Origin: Nostoc sp. NMS4
GTDB taxonomy: Bacteria > Cyanobacteriota > Cyanobacteriia > Cyanobacteriales > Nostocaceae
NCBI RefSeq assembly: GCF_017115095.1
Contig: NZ_JABXKI010000102.1
Coordinates: 1-43,619 of the forward strand
Length of the DNA: 43,619 bases
Direction of reading: 5' to 3'
The number at the start of each line of letters is the position of its first letter. The stretch's first letter is position 1. Position numbers and translations under genes: made by a program. Below are positions 7,048 to 16,280 of this stretch, piece after piece. The notes below the pieces were generated by a model. It made no database searches. It worked only from the letters and a program-made list of their open reading frames with translations, and was not told the origin of the DNA.

Positions 7048-9393
7048 CTATTTTTGAAACGCATAGGCGCTTCTCTACGAGACGCTACGCGAACGCCTTC
7101 CCGCAGGGTAGGGGCGCTGAGGGAAGCGCAAAGGTACGCAGAGTTAAATTTTTTCTGTGTTTTGTGTTTTGGAGCCGATTTTTTCAGGTTGATTGGTTTA
7201 GTTAAAGTAACTGTTGCATCATGAGTTGTGCAAATAGCCCTGATTGATTTCCTAGTTCAACGAAATTACCTTGCTGCACTACTTTGCCAGCTTGGAGGAC
7301 GTAAATTCGATCGGCGTTTTGGATGGTGCTGAGACGATGAGCGATCGCAATTCTCGTCACTTTTAACTGCTCTAAGCTTTGACTGACAATTGCCTGGGTT
7401 CTATTATCTAATGCACTGGTCGCTTCATCAAATAACAAAATTCGGGGTTTGAACGCCAACGCCCTCGCAATCAATAATCGTTGTCGTTGGCCGCCAGAGA
7501 GATTACTACCTCCCTCGCTGACGATTGTATGCATTTGCATTGGCATTGCCGCAACATCATTGGCGAAACCTGCCATTTGAGCGGCTTGCCAAGCTTCATC
7601 CATCGTCAGTACTGCGCCACTGGCAATATTCTCAAAAATTGAGGCTGACATCAAGCGACTATTTTGCATGACAACGCCTAATTGACGGCGCACAGCATGA
7701 ACATCCAGAGCAGCTAAGTCTTGTCCGTCGTAGTAAAACAACAGTCCCAGATTCAGCAGCGAGAACATACTAGAAAAGATGGTTTTGAAGATCGTATTCC
7801 CCAATCTTTGGCGAATTTGACTAATAGCTGTAACTCGAGAATTTAAGTCACCAACCGAGAAGGAACGAAAAAAAGTCGCCTTTAAGTTCAACAATCGATC
7901 CCAGACTGCGGCTTCGGTGGCAGAATCGGCAAAAGTTTCTAGGCGGATGGTAGCAAATCCAAGGGCTAATTGAAACAGCATTCCGCCAAAGGCAGCAGCT
8001 AGCAAACCAACAACAAGCTGACTCAACAACCCCCGATTAGCATCTGGGATGGCTTTGTCGATGAGGATAGCTGTGGCTTGAGGCGTTAACATTCCTAAAA
8101 GGCTGATGGTAATTCCCATCACTACAATTACAATTAGTTCTTTGGAATGTCCTTGGAGGGCAAACTGAAGCAAATCAAAAGTTTTCAGCTGTTTATTTGG
8201 TAAAGGTCGATAGAATACGTAACCAGTGGGAGCGAGGGCTGCGGCAATGCCGGCATCTACAGAGATGCGCTTCTGTTGCCAAGGAGCGTAGAGTTGATAA
8301 CGAGTATCAGATATAGGTAACAGTGCCACTGGTTGCTTGTCCTGAAGCGTAAATGCCAATATTGCCCCGCAATCCTTTTGCCACCAGTTATCCCGCAACT
8401 GAATCCGCCGCACCCGAATATGCGAAGCGCGGGCGATCGCTTCTACAGGATCTTGCACTCGTTTCGGGTCTTCTGACGCTACTGGGGGACAAATCTGAAT
8501 GCCTAATGCTCGTCCGACTGCACCAGCAGCAACTAGCAAGGCTCGATCTGGTTGAGTTGCATCAACACTATTACTAAATTCTGAGCTACCAGTTAACCTG
8601 TTTAACTTCGGTTGTGGCAATACAGATGCTAGTTCTGCTAAAGTCTCTTCCATGACTTGACTTTCAAGACGTTCCCTAGCTTCAAATCTGAGTAATTCTG
8701 CATCCATCTCTTGGCGTTGCAGTAGTTCAATGCAGTTCAGGAAATAAGTTTGTAGTTGAGACAAACCGCCTAACAAGGAATCTAAATCTGAAATTTCTAA
8801 AGTGGTAGCGGTTTTCAACTCAACTGTATCATTTGCCTCTAACCACATATTTGGATGCAGAGGTAACATTCCAGAAACAGGAGTTAACAGTAAATCGCCA
8901 AACCCCATCCATTTAGCCCGCCCTTGGAGGATTTGTACCCATGCTACATAACCCGGAGATTGGAATATTTGGTTTTTCGCTAAGGAATAGTACTGAATTC
9001 CTTGGGGTAATAGTGGTGTCGTTGGCGTAGTGATGCCAGCAATTACCGAACCTAATTGAGAAATCCAGCCCTCAATGAAAGCTACTGCTTCGCTATTAGC
9101 ATCAGCAAACAACTGATTAAACTCGGCTCTCGATACTTTTATGAGTTCTGTTTCCTCAAGGAACACCGCTAAAATCTGGTGCTGCTTACCATCTAAACTT
9201 GGTGCAGTGCCAAACATCGCTTGTCCGGCGGTGCTACTAAATAAATAGCGGCGAGTTCCTTCGGGAATGTCATCATTAAGAGCGATCGCAAATAGCGCCA
9301 AGTACCCGGATTTTACTACCCAAATTGTCTGCGGATCGTTTAATAGCAGCGATTGATTCGCCTGAAAACGATAGCATTCTCCTTGGTTTGATA

Positions 9394-9524
9394 GGGTGTA
9401 CACACAAGTTATCGAATTACCCCACCCTAACCCTCCCCTTGTAAAGGGGAGGGAACCAGATTCTCTTGTTTCCCCCCTTTGCAAGGGGGGATTAAGGGGG
9501 GTAATTCGACTTGTATGTACACCC
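9394..9524. mobile_element. Nested palindromic MITE-like element, copy 2 (inside exporter frame)
   Basis: A 131-bp element with 16-bp ends (GGGTGTACACACAAGT and the complement of GGGTGTACATACAAGT) and the same G/C-rich core hairpins as copy 1. It lies exactly at the junction of the two ABC proteins and is translated in frame as a proline/glycine-rich linker (RITPLNPPLQRG..SLPFTRGGLGWGN). Both neighbours keep one reading frame through it. Confidence 0.85.
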
Positions 9525-10274
9525 ACTCCCCCATCTCCCTTATCTCCCTTATCTCCCTCACTGCGAATCAACTGTAAATAAAGTCCCTCAATCTGCCGTA
9601 ATTCCTCGTGAGTTCCCCGTTGAACTATTTGGCCGCGATCGAGGACTATAATTTCATCACAATCTCGGATGGTTGAGAGTCGATGCGCCACGATTATGCA
9701 AGTGCAACCGCGCAAACGCAGATTACGAGTGACATTTTTTTCTGTTTCAGCATCCAAGGCACTAGTAGCTTCATCCATTACTAGGATACTGGGATTATTC
9801 ACCAAAGCACGGGCAATTTCCAATCGTTGCCGTTGACCACCGCTCAAATTGGTGGCACCTTCTAAGAGGTCAGCACTATAGCCTCCTGGCAAAGAGAGGA
9901 TGACATCATGAAGTGCTGCATCTTGACAAGCTCGCACTAAATGACTTTCAGGTATAGTGGTATCCCAAAGCGTTAAGTTGTCTCTGACACTGCCAGCAAA
10001 CAACAAAATCTCTTGCTCTACCGCAGATATAGAATTAGCTAATACTTGGCGGGAAATTTGCTCTCTGGGTTTACCGTCAAATAAAATTTCTCCCTGCCAC
10101 GGTTGGTATAATCCGCATAAAAGTTTGGCAATGGTAGACTTACCAGAACCACTCCCACCCACCAAAGCAACTCGCTGCCCTGGCTGAAGTGAGAGACTAA
10201 AATTTTCAATCAGTGGTGGAGCAATTTCGCTATAGCCAAATGTCACATTGCTTAATTCAACATATCCCCGAAGT

Positions 10275-10414
10275 TTGGCAAGAGGCAGAGGGGCAGGGTG
10301 CGGGGGGCGGAGGGGAGATTTTGGTAAAAACTTCTCTTCTCTGATCTCCCCTACCTCTTCCCATTCTCCCTGCTTCCTGCGCCCTGCTCCCTGCTCCCTG
10401 CCTTTTTCCTGTAA
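10275..10414. repeat. Purine/pyrimidine-biased low-complexity insertion in exporter gene
   Basis: On the plus strand this stretch is rich in CCCTGCTCCCTGC-type and GAGGGGAGA-type words. It encodes residues about 431-477 of the exporter frame (KGREQGAGRRKQGEWEEVG and following), a charged then proline-rich linker between the TM domain and the ATPase. The homologous family proteins pass directly from TM domain to ATPase here. It resembles dispersed intergenic repeat DNA that has entered the gene in frame. Confidence 0.6.
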
Positions 10415-12027
10415 CTGCGAATCAATGGGATTATGCAAGACATCATCAAGGCGAGTCAGATTACCTTCCATCTCTTGCAGGTCACTTCCCAGGTTGACGA
10501 GATTACTTATCGGCTGGAAAAAATTTTGCATCATGCCGAGAAAGCCTATTAACATACCGATGCTCATAGTTCCATCCATGACTCGCAAACCGCCTACAGC
10601 TAAAAGCAGCATGGAAGCGATCGCAGACAAGAAATCTGGTAAAACTCCTAATGTCTGGTTTGTTGTCTCTAATTCCTGTCGGGTGTTGATGGCTTTGGCA
10701 TAATGACCCGCCCAGCGAGAAAAGAAATCTGACTCTAACCCTGAAGCCTTGAGTGTTTCCATACTCTGAAGGCCAGAAATTGCCACGCCGCTAACTTTGC
10801 CATATTCTTGAAGCAGTTTGATGTTGGCATCGACACGCCGCCCTCTCACCCACTGTAAAGCAGCAAGATTAATAGCGACAAAGGCGATCGCAATTAAGGT
10901 TAGCACTACATCATATTGCAGCATCACTACTACATACAGAAATATTGACGCTGTGGCGATCGCTGTAGTCGCTAATTTACCCGAAAGCATATTAGCTATA
11001 CTGTCATTGAGTTGTATACGGCTACTAATTTCTCCAGCAAATCGCTGATCGTAAAAACTCACGGGTAGGCGTAAAATATGCCAGAGAAATTTACTCTCCA
11101 TGCCCACCGACAACTTAATTTTCAGCTGACGCAAAAACTGTAACTGTAGTAGTGTCAAAAATCCATTCAGTCCGGCTGTGAAAATCATCCCTAAAATGAG
11201 CGGGCGCAACCATTCATTCCGATGTTCAATTAATACGTTATCTACAAATACTTGGGAAAATGCAGGTATGGCCAGTCCCGGAATCACCAACAAAAATCCT
11301 GCCAGCACACAGTAAATCAATGCCCCAATGGAGCCTCGCAACCGTGACCATAAAGCGAGGATAGTGCTAGGTTTCCGTCCCCCTTCTTGGAATTCTGAAC
11401 TCGGCTCTAAAGCTAGCACTACACCCGTGTAAGCACCGCTAAATTCTTCCAGAGAAACGGTGCGCCGCCCAGTCGCGGGGTCATTAAGATAAACTCGCTG
11501 TTTGCCAAATCCCTCTACTACTAGAAAATGGTTAAATTGCCAAAATACAATGAAGGGAAATTTTAACTGAGACAGGGCGGCTAAATTGGTCTTAAAGCTC
11601 TTAGCAGTTAATCGATAATTTCTGGCAGCCTTCAAGATATTTAACGCACTAACCCCATCGCGGGATACACCACACGCTTGTCGGAGTTCCGTCAATCGGC
11701 ACAATGCGACCGTAGTAACTCAGAATAATTCCTAAAGCCGCAGCACCACACTCTACTACTTCCATTTGCAGCAGAGTCGGAGTGCGACACCGTTTATTTT
11801 TAGGCTTTAGTAAGTTTTGCAGATTTCGCCACAATATCATAGGAGCAACGCGAAGAAGTGAGATGATCATTTATTGATTGGGCATTGGGAATGAGCCTTT
11901 GATACTCGTTAACGAGTCTTTGAACTCTATTAAGACTTACGCAAAATTATGAAAAAACAAACCACAAAGGACGCAAAGGACACAAAGTAATAAGAGTTTG
12001 AGAGAGTTTTTGCGTAAGCCCTATCCA

Positions 12028-12094
12028 TTAATGAGTCTTTGAACTCCGTTAACGAGTCTTTGAACTCCGTTAACGAGTCTTTGAACTCCGTTAA
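12028..12094. repeat. 21-bp tandem repeat, about 3.2 copies
   Basis: Unit TTAACGAGTCTTTGAACTCCG at 12028-12048 (one mismatch), 12049-12069 and 12070-12090, then a partial copy. A diverged single copy lies 120 bp to the left at 11909-11929. Each unit contains the partly self-complementary words GTTAAC and GAGT..ACTC. Function unknown. Confidence 0.9.
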
Positions 12095-12215
12095 GGGACT
12101 TCCAACAAATAAATTACCCAATCTTGTGGGGTGGGCATCTTGCCCGCCCTCGGTTATGGGCGCTCGTGTCGCCATTGGTGTCAACTTAAGCTTAAATGCT
12201 TGTCCCACAAACGTT

Positions 12216-12301
12216 TTACCCCCCTTAATCCCCCCTTGTAAAGGGGGGAAAAATAAATCCGGTTCCCTCCCCTTTACAAGGGGAGGGTTAGGGTGGGGTA
12301 A
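12216..12301. mobile_element. Palindromic MITE-like element core, copy 3
   Basis: An 86-bp copy consisting of the G/C core only: TTACCCCCCTTAATCC at the left and GGGTTAGGGTGGGGTAA at the right, with the two internal hairpins. The TATACACAAGT-type outer arms of the other copies are absent, so it is truncated or a simpler member of the family. Confidence 0.7.
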
Positions 12302-12410
12302 CGCGGTGAGCAATGCTAAGCGAAAAAACTGAATATTACGTCTTGACAAAAGTTTCACGTTAACTTGACACCAATGCCCACTCCCCATTCCCCATTCCCC
12401 ATTCCCCTCT

Positions 12411-13336
12411 TCAATAAACCCCACTCCACGATCGCAAAATTGGCAGTACAAATGTAACTGGGGCGCGTTCTTCGACGGTAACTTGTACTGAGGTGGTAGT
12501 TCCAGAAGTGACTTTCATTTGTGGCCCTTGGGAAGAAGACCATTTGTAGTTGCTGAAGGTCGAATTATCTGGTTGCAGTCGCGCAGTAATTAGCATCTGT
12601 GGCCCTTGTGACATTAAAGCTTCCACAAATTCGGAATTGCCTACCACACTTAATGCACCTTCTTTAGTCACGGGAAAATCTGACACATTTGTGACAGCAC
12701 CGATGATGCCGCCAAAGCGTTCGCGTTGTACTGTACTAGGTGTGACTTGTAACTTCATCCCTGGTTGAATCTGCTTACCCTCACCAACGGGAAAAAATGC
12801 CACACTCACAGGTTGAACCGATCGCTTTTGTGCAGCGATCGCTCCTATGGGTGTACCCTGTAAGACAACCTGCCCTGGTGTCGCTGATATTTCTAAAACC
12901 CTTCCTGAGTAAGTGCTTTTGATTAAGCTATTGCTCGATAATTGCAGCGCCAATTGGACAATATTCCGCCGCACTTCTTGAATTTCTTTCTGGCGGGTAG
13001 TTACGGCTTCTAAATCTTGTTGTGCCAATGTCGCTTCTTTACTATCTAGTTGCTTTAACTGGGTTTCTAAATCTTTGATTGAGTTGATATTTTCTAAATA
13101 TTGGCGCTGGGCATCTGCTTCTTTGACATCCAATTGCTTGAGTTGAGATTCAGCTTCGTTAATTTGGGTTACAGCATTTAAGTAATCTTGCTGTGACTGG
13201 AGGACTGTATCGCCAGAAATTGCTCCCTCTTTTAATAGCTGCTTGCGGTTGTCTAATCTTTGTTTGAAAGTCGGTAGCAGTTCCCGCAGAGATTCTAGGC
13301 TTTGTCTTTGGCTAGTGCGATCGCGTAGGATGTTTT
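12411..13336 (-). pseudogene. NHLM-type bacteriocin secretion protein (HlyD/membrane-fusion family), 5'-truncated
   Basis: A periplasmic adaptor of the HlyD type that would link the inner-membrane exporter to an outer-membrane channel. The frame is readable from about 13336 (ILRDRTSQRQSLESLRELL) to the stop at 12411. It shows a long coiled coil (LKQLDVKEADAQRQYLENINSIKDLETQLKQ), a lipoyl-like strand region (SGRVLEISATPGQVVLQGTPIGAI) and a beta-barrel end. The transmembrane anchor and first part of the coiled coil are gone: an in-frame TAA lies two codons upstream of the first homologous residue, and the sequence beyond is A/T-rich and unrelated. The first internal Met is at 13133. It precedes the exporter pseudogene on the same strand, which is the normal operon order, and shares its decay. 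Confidence 0.8.
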
Positions 13337-13490
13337 ATATAAAAATTTGATAATTTAGTTAATATGCTTTGAGTTTTTGTGTAAGAGGATGTTTGAAAAA
13401 TCGTAAAGTATACTAAAAATCCCACTTCTATTTCTCTCCCCGAAGCGGCTATCTATTACCCGGATCTTTAATTAACAAATTGTTGAAGAA

Positions 13491-13518
13491 GAATTCAGGA
13501 GTCAGAATTCAGGAGTCA
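13491..13518. repeat. 14-bp direct repeat GAATTCAGGAGTCA x2
   Basis: Two perfect copies in tandem followed by a partial GAAT. The same word with its flank GAAGAA occurs at 15922-15935, followed by GAATTCA copies, and inverted near 16134-16155. It is a dispersed intergenic repeat of this genome. Confidence 0.9.
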
Positions 13519-13608
13519 GAATAAATCAGTCGGGGATTCAGACGCGATGCTCGTTCCTCTCTACGGCGTATTTTCAGCCATGAGATATCCGTAATGCCCA
13601 CTTGAACC

Positions 13609-13725
13609 TCACACGACTTGAAGTCGTGTGATTCCTGCTTCAACGATCTGTGCCTGAATTGCTCCAGGTCTTACAAGTTCTCCACAGGCGTTTTTGAAGT
13701 CTCCGGCGCACCGACGGCGACTTTT
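13609..13725 (-). pseudogene. TnpB (IS200/IS605- or IS607-type) C-terminal remnant
   Basis: About 38 codons ending at TGA (13609-13611) read RRRCAGDFKNACGELVRPGA, then IQAQIVEAGITRLQVV. The CGELVRPG..EAGI(T) pattern is the characteristic C-terminal tail that follows the zinc-finger/RuvC end of many cyanobacterial TnpB proteins. Nothing upstream resembles the catalytic domain, so this is a scar. It lies about 270 bp upstream of the truncated HlyD-like gene, making an insertion/excision event a plausible cause of that truncation. Confidence 0.65.
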
Positions 13726-13889
13726 AAACAAGTACCTAAAAAGTCTAAGTATGTTTAACCTCTGTACCTTAAAGATTTTACCCACTAGAGGATCGATAAA
13801 AAATATCTATTTCCTAGTGGAACCCCATATCTTCAGTTGTCGTGGTTCAGTTTAGCTTGGTTTTCGCTATATTCTGATTTTAACAGAAT

Positions 13890-13943
13890 ATGGAGCGCCT
13901 AACTCATGACTGGAAGTCACGAGTGTGCGGCTTGCAGAAATCA
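13890..13943. repeat. 54-bp direct repeat, copy 2 (orphan UPF0175 gene tail)
   Basis: Identical to positions 1-54. On the minus strand it reads DFCKPHTRDFQS followed by the stop and 14 bases. No other part of a UPF0175 gene accompanies it. Confidence 0.9.
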
Positions 13944-14048
13944 AAAGCACAATAGAAAGAATTAAAGAATCTGTCATCCTCTCAGGATCTGACTTACAGC
14001 AATGTTAAGAAAGATGCGACTAATGGATAGCCAATGCATCGGGGAGGG

Positions 14049-15440
14049 TTAGGGTGTAATTAGATTTTCTACAGCATCGGCATCGTTTGGCAATGCGGCT
14101 GTTAAAACTTCGCTTCCTTCTGTAGTAACTAAAACATCATCTTCAATGCGGATTCCACGCACATCGGCGAATTCAGATAAACGCTGCCAATTTACCACAT
14201 TTTCATATTTTAAACGCACGTTGGCATCATTTAAAATTGCTGGTACTTGATAAAAACCAGGCTCAATTGTGACTAACATTCCTGGACGCAGGGGACGATT
14301 TAAACGAAGATAGCTTAAGCCAAAGCGATCGCTCCTTTCACGTCCTTCTTCATACCCAGCTAAATCGCCCAAATCTTCCATATCATGCACATCTAAACCC
14401 AGTAGATGACCGATACCATGAGGAAAAAACAGGGCGTGAGCATCGATTTCTACTAAATCTTGGGGATTTCCTTGTAAAATGCCTAACTCTACTAAACCTT
14501 CAGCGATCGCTGTAGCTGCTAGCAGATGAATATCCTCATACTCTACACCAGGTTGTATCTTGGCAATGCAAGCATCATGAGCTGCCAACACCACATTATA
14601 AATATCTCTTTGGGTAGATGAAAACTTACCCGAAACTGGCCATGTGCGAGTCACATCACCCGCCCAACCCATCTCAGTTTCAGCGCCAACATCGGCAAGT
14701 AGTAAGTCTCCTGGTTGCAAACTATTGTGATATTGCTCGTTATGCAAAACTTCACCGCGAACAGTGACAATACTGTTGTAAGAGGTGGTCATATTCTGGG
14801 CAATAATTACCCCTTCCATCGCTGCCCGAACTTCTGCTTCTAGTTTAGCTTGGGGTGTTGCAGCCATCCCAGCTTTGTGAGCTTTGACAGTGATAGCCGC
14901 AGCTTTTCGCAACTCGGTTAATGCGCCATCATCGTGGCTGAGGCGGAGAGAAACGATCGCTTTAGCTAACTCTAACTCAATTCCTTGGGGGGGACTTTGT
15001 GGTAAAACCCATCTATTTAATAATTGGGATTGCTGCGTCCAAGTACCAGCATCTTGGACAGCAAGTGTAGCAGCATCTTCTAGCCAAGACTCTAATTCTG
15101 CCATTGGTCGAGCCACATCCGCCCCAATCTTCTCGGCTATTTCCTCGCGGGTTGGCGTTTCTCCATGCCAAAGGGCGCTACTGGGTGACGGATCGTCGAT
15201 GAATAACTCTAGCTTACCCGCTTCTAGACGAATCGCCGCCTTTGGTAATGGCAGTCCGGCGAAATAGAGGAAATGACTGCTAGCACGAAACGGAAAGGTA
15301 TTGGCGGGAAAGTTGCGCGGATTGTTGTTACCCGACCACAGAATTACTGGAAAATCAATCAGGTTGGCTAGTTGTTGCCGTCGGTGGCGTAAAGTATCGC
15401 CAAGTGAAGTAGAAGTTTGTTTGATAAGCATAAATGTCAA
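14049..15440 (-). CDS. pepP: Xaa-Pro aminopeptidase (aminopeptidase P, M24B)
   Basis: A 463-aa (460 from the second Met) metallopeptidase removing N-terminal residues that precede proline. Residues 1-140 form the AMP_N domain and the rest is the pita-bread M24 fold. All five metal ligands are visible: D250 (LLADVGAE), D262 (WAGDVTRTWP), H341 (FPHGIGHLLGLDVHD), E393 (VTIEPGFY) and E433 (GIRIEDDVLV). This indicates an active dinuclear (usually Mn2+) enzyme. The start at 15431 (MLIKQTSTSLGDTL) is as likely as 15440. Probably cytoplasmic; no signal peptide is seen. It stands between the decay zone and a small lipoprotein gene and seems monocistronic. Confidence 0.9.
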   Translation of the reverse strand: MTFMLIKQTSTSLGDTLRHRRQQLANLIDFPVILWSGNNNPRNFPANTFPFRASSHFLYFAGLPLPKAAIRLEAGKLELFIDDPSPSSALWHGETPTREEIAEKIGADVARPMAELESWLEDAATLAVQDAGTWTQQSQLLNRWVLPQSPPQGIELELAKAIVSLRLSHDDGALTELRKAAAITVKAHKAGMAATPQAKLEAEVRAAMEGVIIAQNMTTSYNSIVTVRGEVLHNEQYHNSLQPGDLLLADVGAETEMGWAGDVTRTWPVSGKFSSTQRDIYNVVLAAHDACIAKIQPGVEYEDIHLLAATAIAEGLVELGILQGNPQDLVEIDAHALFFPHGIGHLLGLDVHDMEDLGDLAGYEEGRERSDRFGLSYLRLNRPLRPGMLVTIEPGFYQVPAILNDANVRLKYENVVNWQRLSEFADVRGIRIEDDVLVTTEGSEVLTAALPNDADAVENLITP

Positions 15441-15478
15441 CTCAAAGAACAGGATAAAGGTGATAGTTTTGCCTTTAT

Positions 15479-15718
15479 TTAGTCGTTATCGTCTTGCTCG
15501 TCATCTTTTTTATTATTTTTGCGATCGCCATTTTTATCGCCGTTATCTTTGTCCTTTTGCTTTGTCTGGTTAGGCTGCGGGGTAGGTTGTACGACTGGTT
15601 TTTGTTGCTCAGTTGGTGCAGGTGGCTGTGGTGCTTCAACAACACAGCTAACTAATCCTCCAGAAATTAGCCCGAAGTTGACCGCAGCAAAGATGCTTCT
15701 AAAGATTTTTATCCTCAT
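15479..15718 (-). CDS. Small putative lipoprotein with proline-rich and Asp/Lys-rich tail
   Basis: 79 aa from the preferred ATG at 15718; the frame is open up to 15778. The chosen N-terminus, MRIKIFRSIFAAVNFGLISG then GLVSC, is a signal peptide with an acceptable lipobox (LVSC, Cys at residue 25). The mature part is a proline/glutamine segment (APQPPAPTEQQKPVVQPTPQ) followed by a highly charged, Gly/Asn/Asp/Lys-rich tail (KDKDNGDKNGDRKNNKKDDE). No globular domain is evident. It could be a membrane-tethered, envelope-spanning or ion-binding peptide; function unknown. It lies 38 bp upstream of pepP on the same strand, so co-transcription is possible. Confidence 0.6.
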   Translation of the reverse strand: MRIKIFRSIFAAVNFGLISGGLVSCVVEAPQPPAPTEQQKPVVQPTPQPNQTKQKDKDNGDKNGDRKNNKKDDEQDDND

Positions 15719-15778
15719 GTTTTCGTTTTGTTTTAACAAACTTTGGGGGTTTAAGTCTCCTGCCTCTATAGACACCAC

Positions 15779-16280
15779 GTTTTGTGTCGAGGTCTAAATC
15801 CCCGTCACAAAACGTAATTGCGAATTGGTTTAACATTGCCCCCACTTTTTGGAGATTGTATTTCTAATTTCTAAGGTACTGTATATAGTGGTTCTCGTTT
15901 GGATTAACAGACGTTGAAGAAGAATTCAGGAGTCAGAATTCAGAATTCAGAATCAAGAGGCGACTCGAAAATACTTGCTAACGCTGCGATGCACTAAGTT
16001 TCGACTCCCTTCCCTACGGGATGCTACCCGCGTAGCTTGCTTTCCCGAAGGGGAGGGGTACGACCGCGCTCAGGGCAAGTCGCTCAACTACCGCCGATCG
16101 TTGTGTCGTACAGAATGCCCAACTGAATTCTGACTCCTGAATTCTGTTCGATAAGGGACTTCCAAATAAAAAAATATCCAATTAATTCTTGGAGTTCCCT
16201 AAACTGCTACCCAGCAACAGGAATTATAGTGTAGGCGTAGCCCGTCGTAGACATCGCCACCAGTTTCTTCTCAATAATCA
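15779..16280. other. Intergenic repeats, no gene
   Basis: Contains GAATTCAGGAGTCA-type direct repeats (15922-15950) and their inverted partner (16134-16155). Together these could form a long stem enclosing about 180 bp of GC-richer DNA with words such as CTACCCGCGTAGC. Also holds TTCCCGAAGGGGAGGGG-type dispersed words and a GTAGGCGTAGCCCGTCGTAG motif near 16230. No credible reading frame is seen. Confidence 0.65.

Larger units (their letters stand above)
7202..11870 (-). pseudogene. NHLP-type peptidase/ABC exporter fused to its partner ABC protein; frameshifted and internally deleted
   Basis: Two exporter proteins of the NHLP (nitrile hydratase-like leader peptide) RiPP export system read as one frame. 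The N-terminus (11870 to about 11695) is a C39 peptidase opening with the catalytic Cys in [11 protein letters not shown] one-base shift near 11694-11697 breaks the frame after GRIVP, and it resumes as [11 protein letters not shown]. The rest is a 1500-aa frame. Its first half has the C39 His (NHFLVVEGF, residue 59) and Asp (NDPATG), then a TM domain (125-400), Walker A GGSGSGKST (516-524), LSGGQ (620-624) and MDEA. Its second half begins near 775 with the cyclic-nucleotide-domain-like N-terminus of the partner protein, then TM helices (1185-1325). It jumps at YYDGQDLAAL to the middle of an ATPase, so most TM helices and Walker A are missing, although LSGGQ and FDEA remain. Residues about 728-771 come from a palindromic repeat, and about 431-477 from low-complexity DNA. 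Confidence 0.85.
11871..12410. other. Repeat-rich gap between exporter pseudogene and HlyD-like remnant
   Basis: No gene is supported here. The stretch holds a 21-bp tandem repeat, an isolated copy of the same unit at 11909-11929, a CACAAAGGACGCAAAGGACA-type dispersed word near 11960, a GTGGGCATCTTGCCCGCCC repeat near 12130, and a palindromic-element core. Frames that cross it are composed of translated repeats. Confidence 0.75.
13337..14048. other. Decay zone with transposon scar and repeats
   Basis: No intact gene. Contents in order: A/T-rich DNA at the truncation point of the HlyD-like gene, a double 14-bp direct repeat (GAATTCAGGAGTCA, 13491-13518), a TnpB C-terminal fragment, unexplained DNA, and the second copy of the UPF0175 gene tail at 13890-13943. 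The combination points to transposon-associated rearrangement. Confidence 0.7.

Noticed and set aside
11930..12451. 173-aa and 97-aa frames on opposite strands between the exporter and the HlyD-like gene
   Set aside because: Their translations consist of the 21-bp tandem repeat and the palindromic-element core (LTEFKDS repeats, GRGGLGWGN-type peptides); they are repeat translations.
12411..13133. Intact 240-aa HlyD-like protein starting at the internal Met
   Set aside because: Clear homologous sequence continues upstream of that Met to about 13336 and the membrane anchor is absent, so the gene is truncated.
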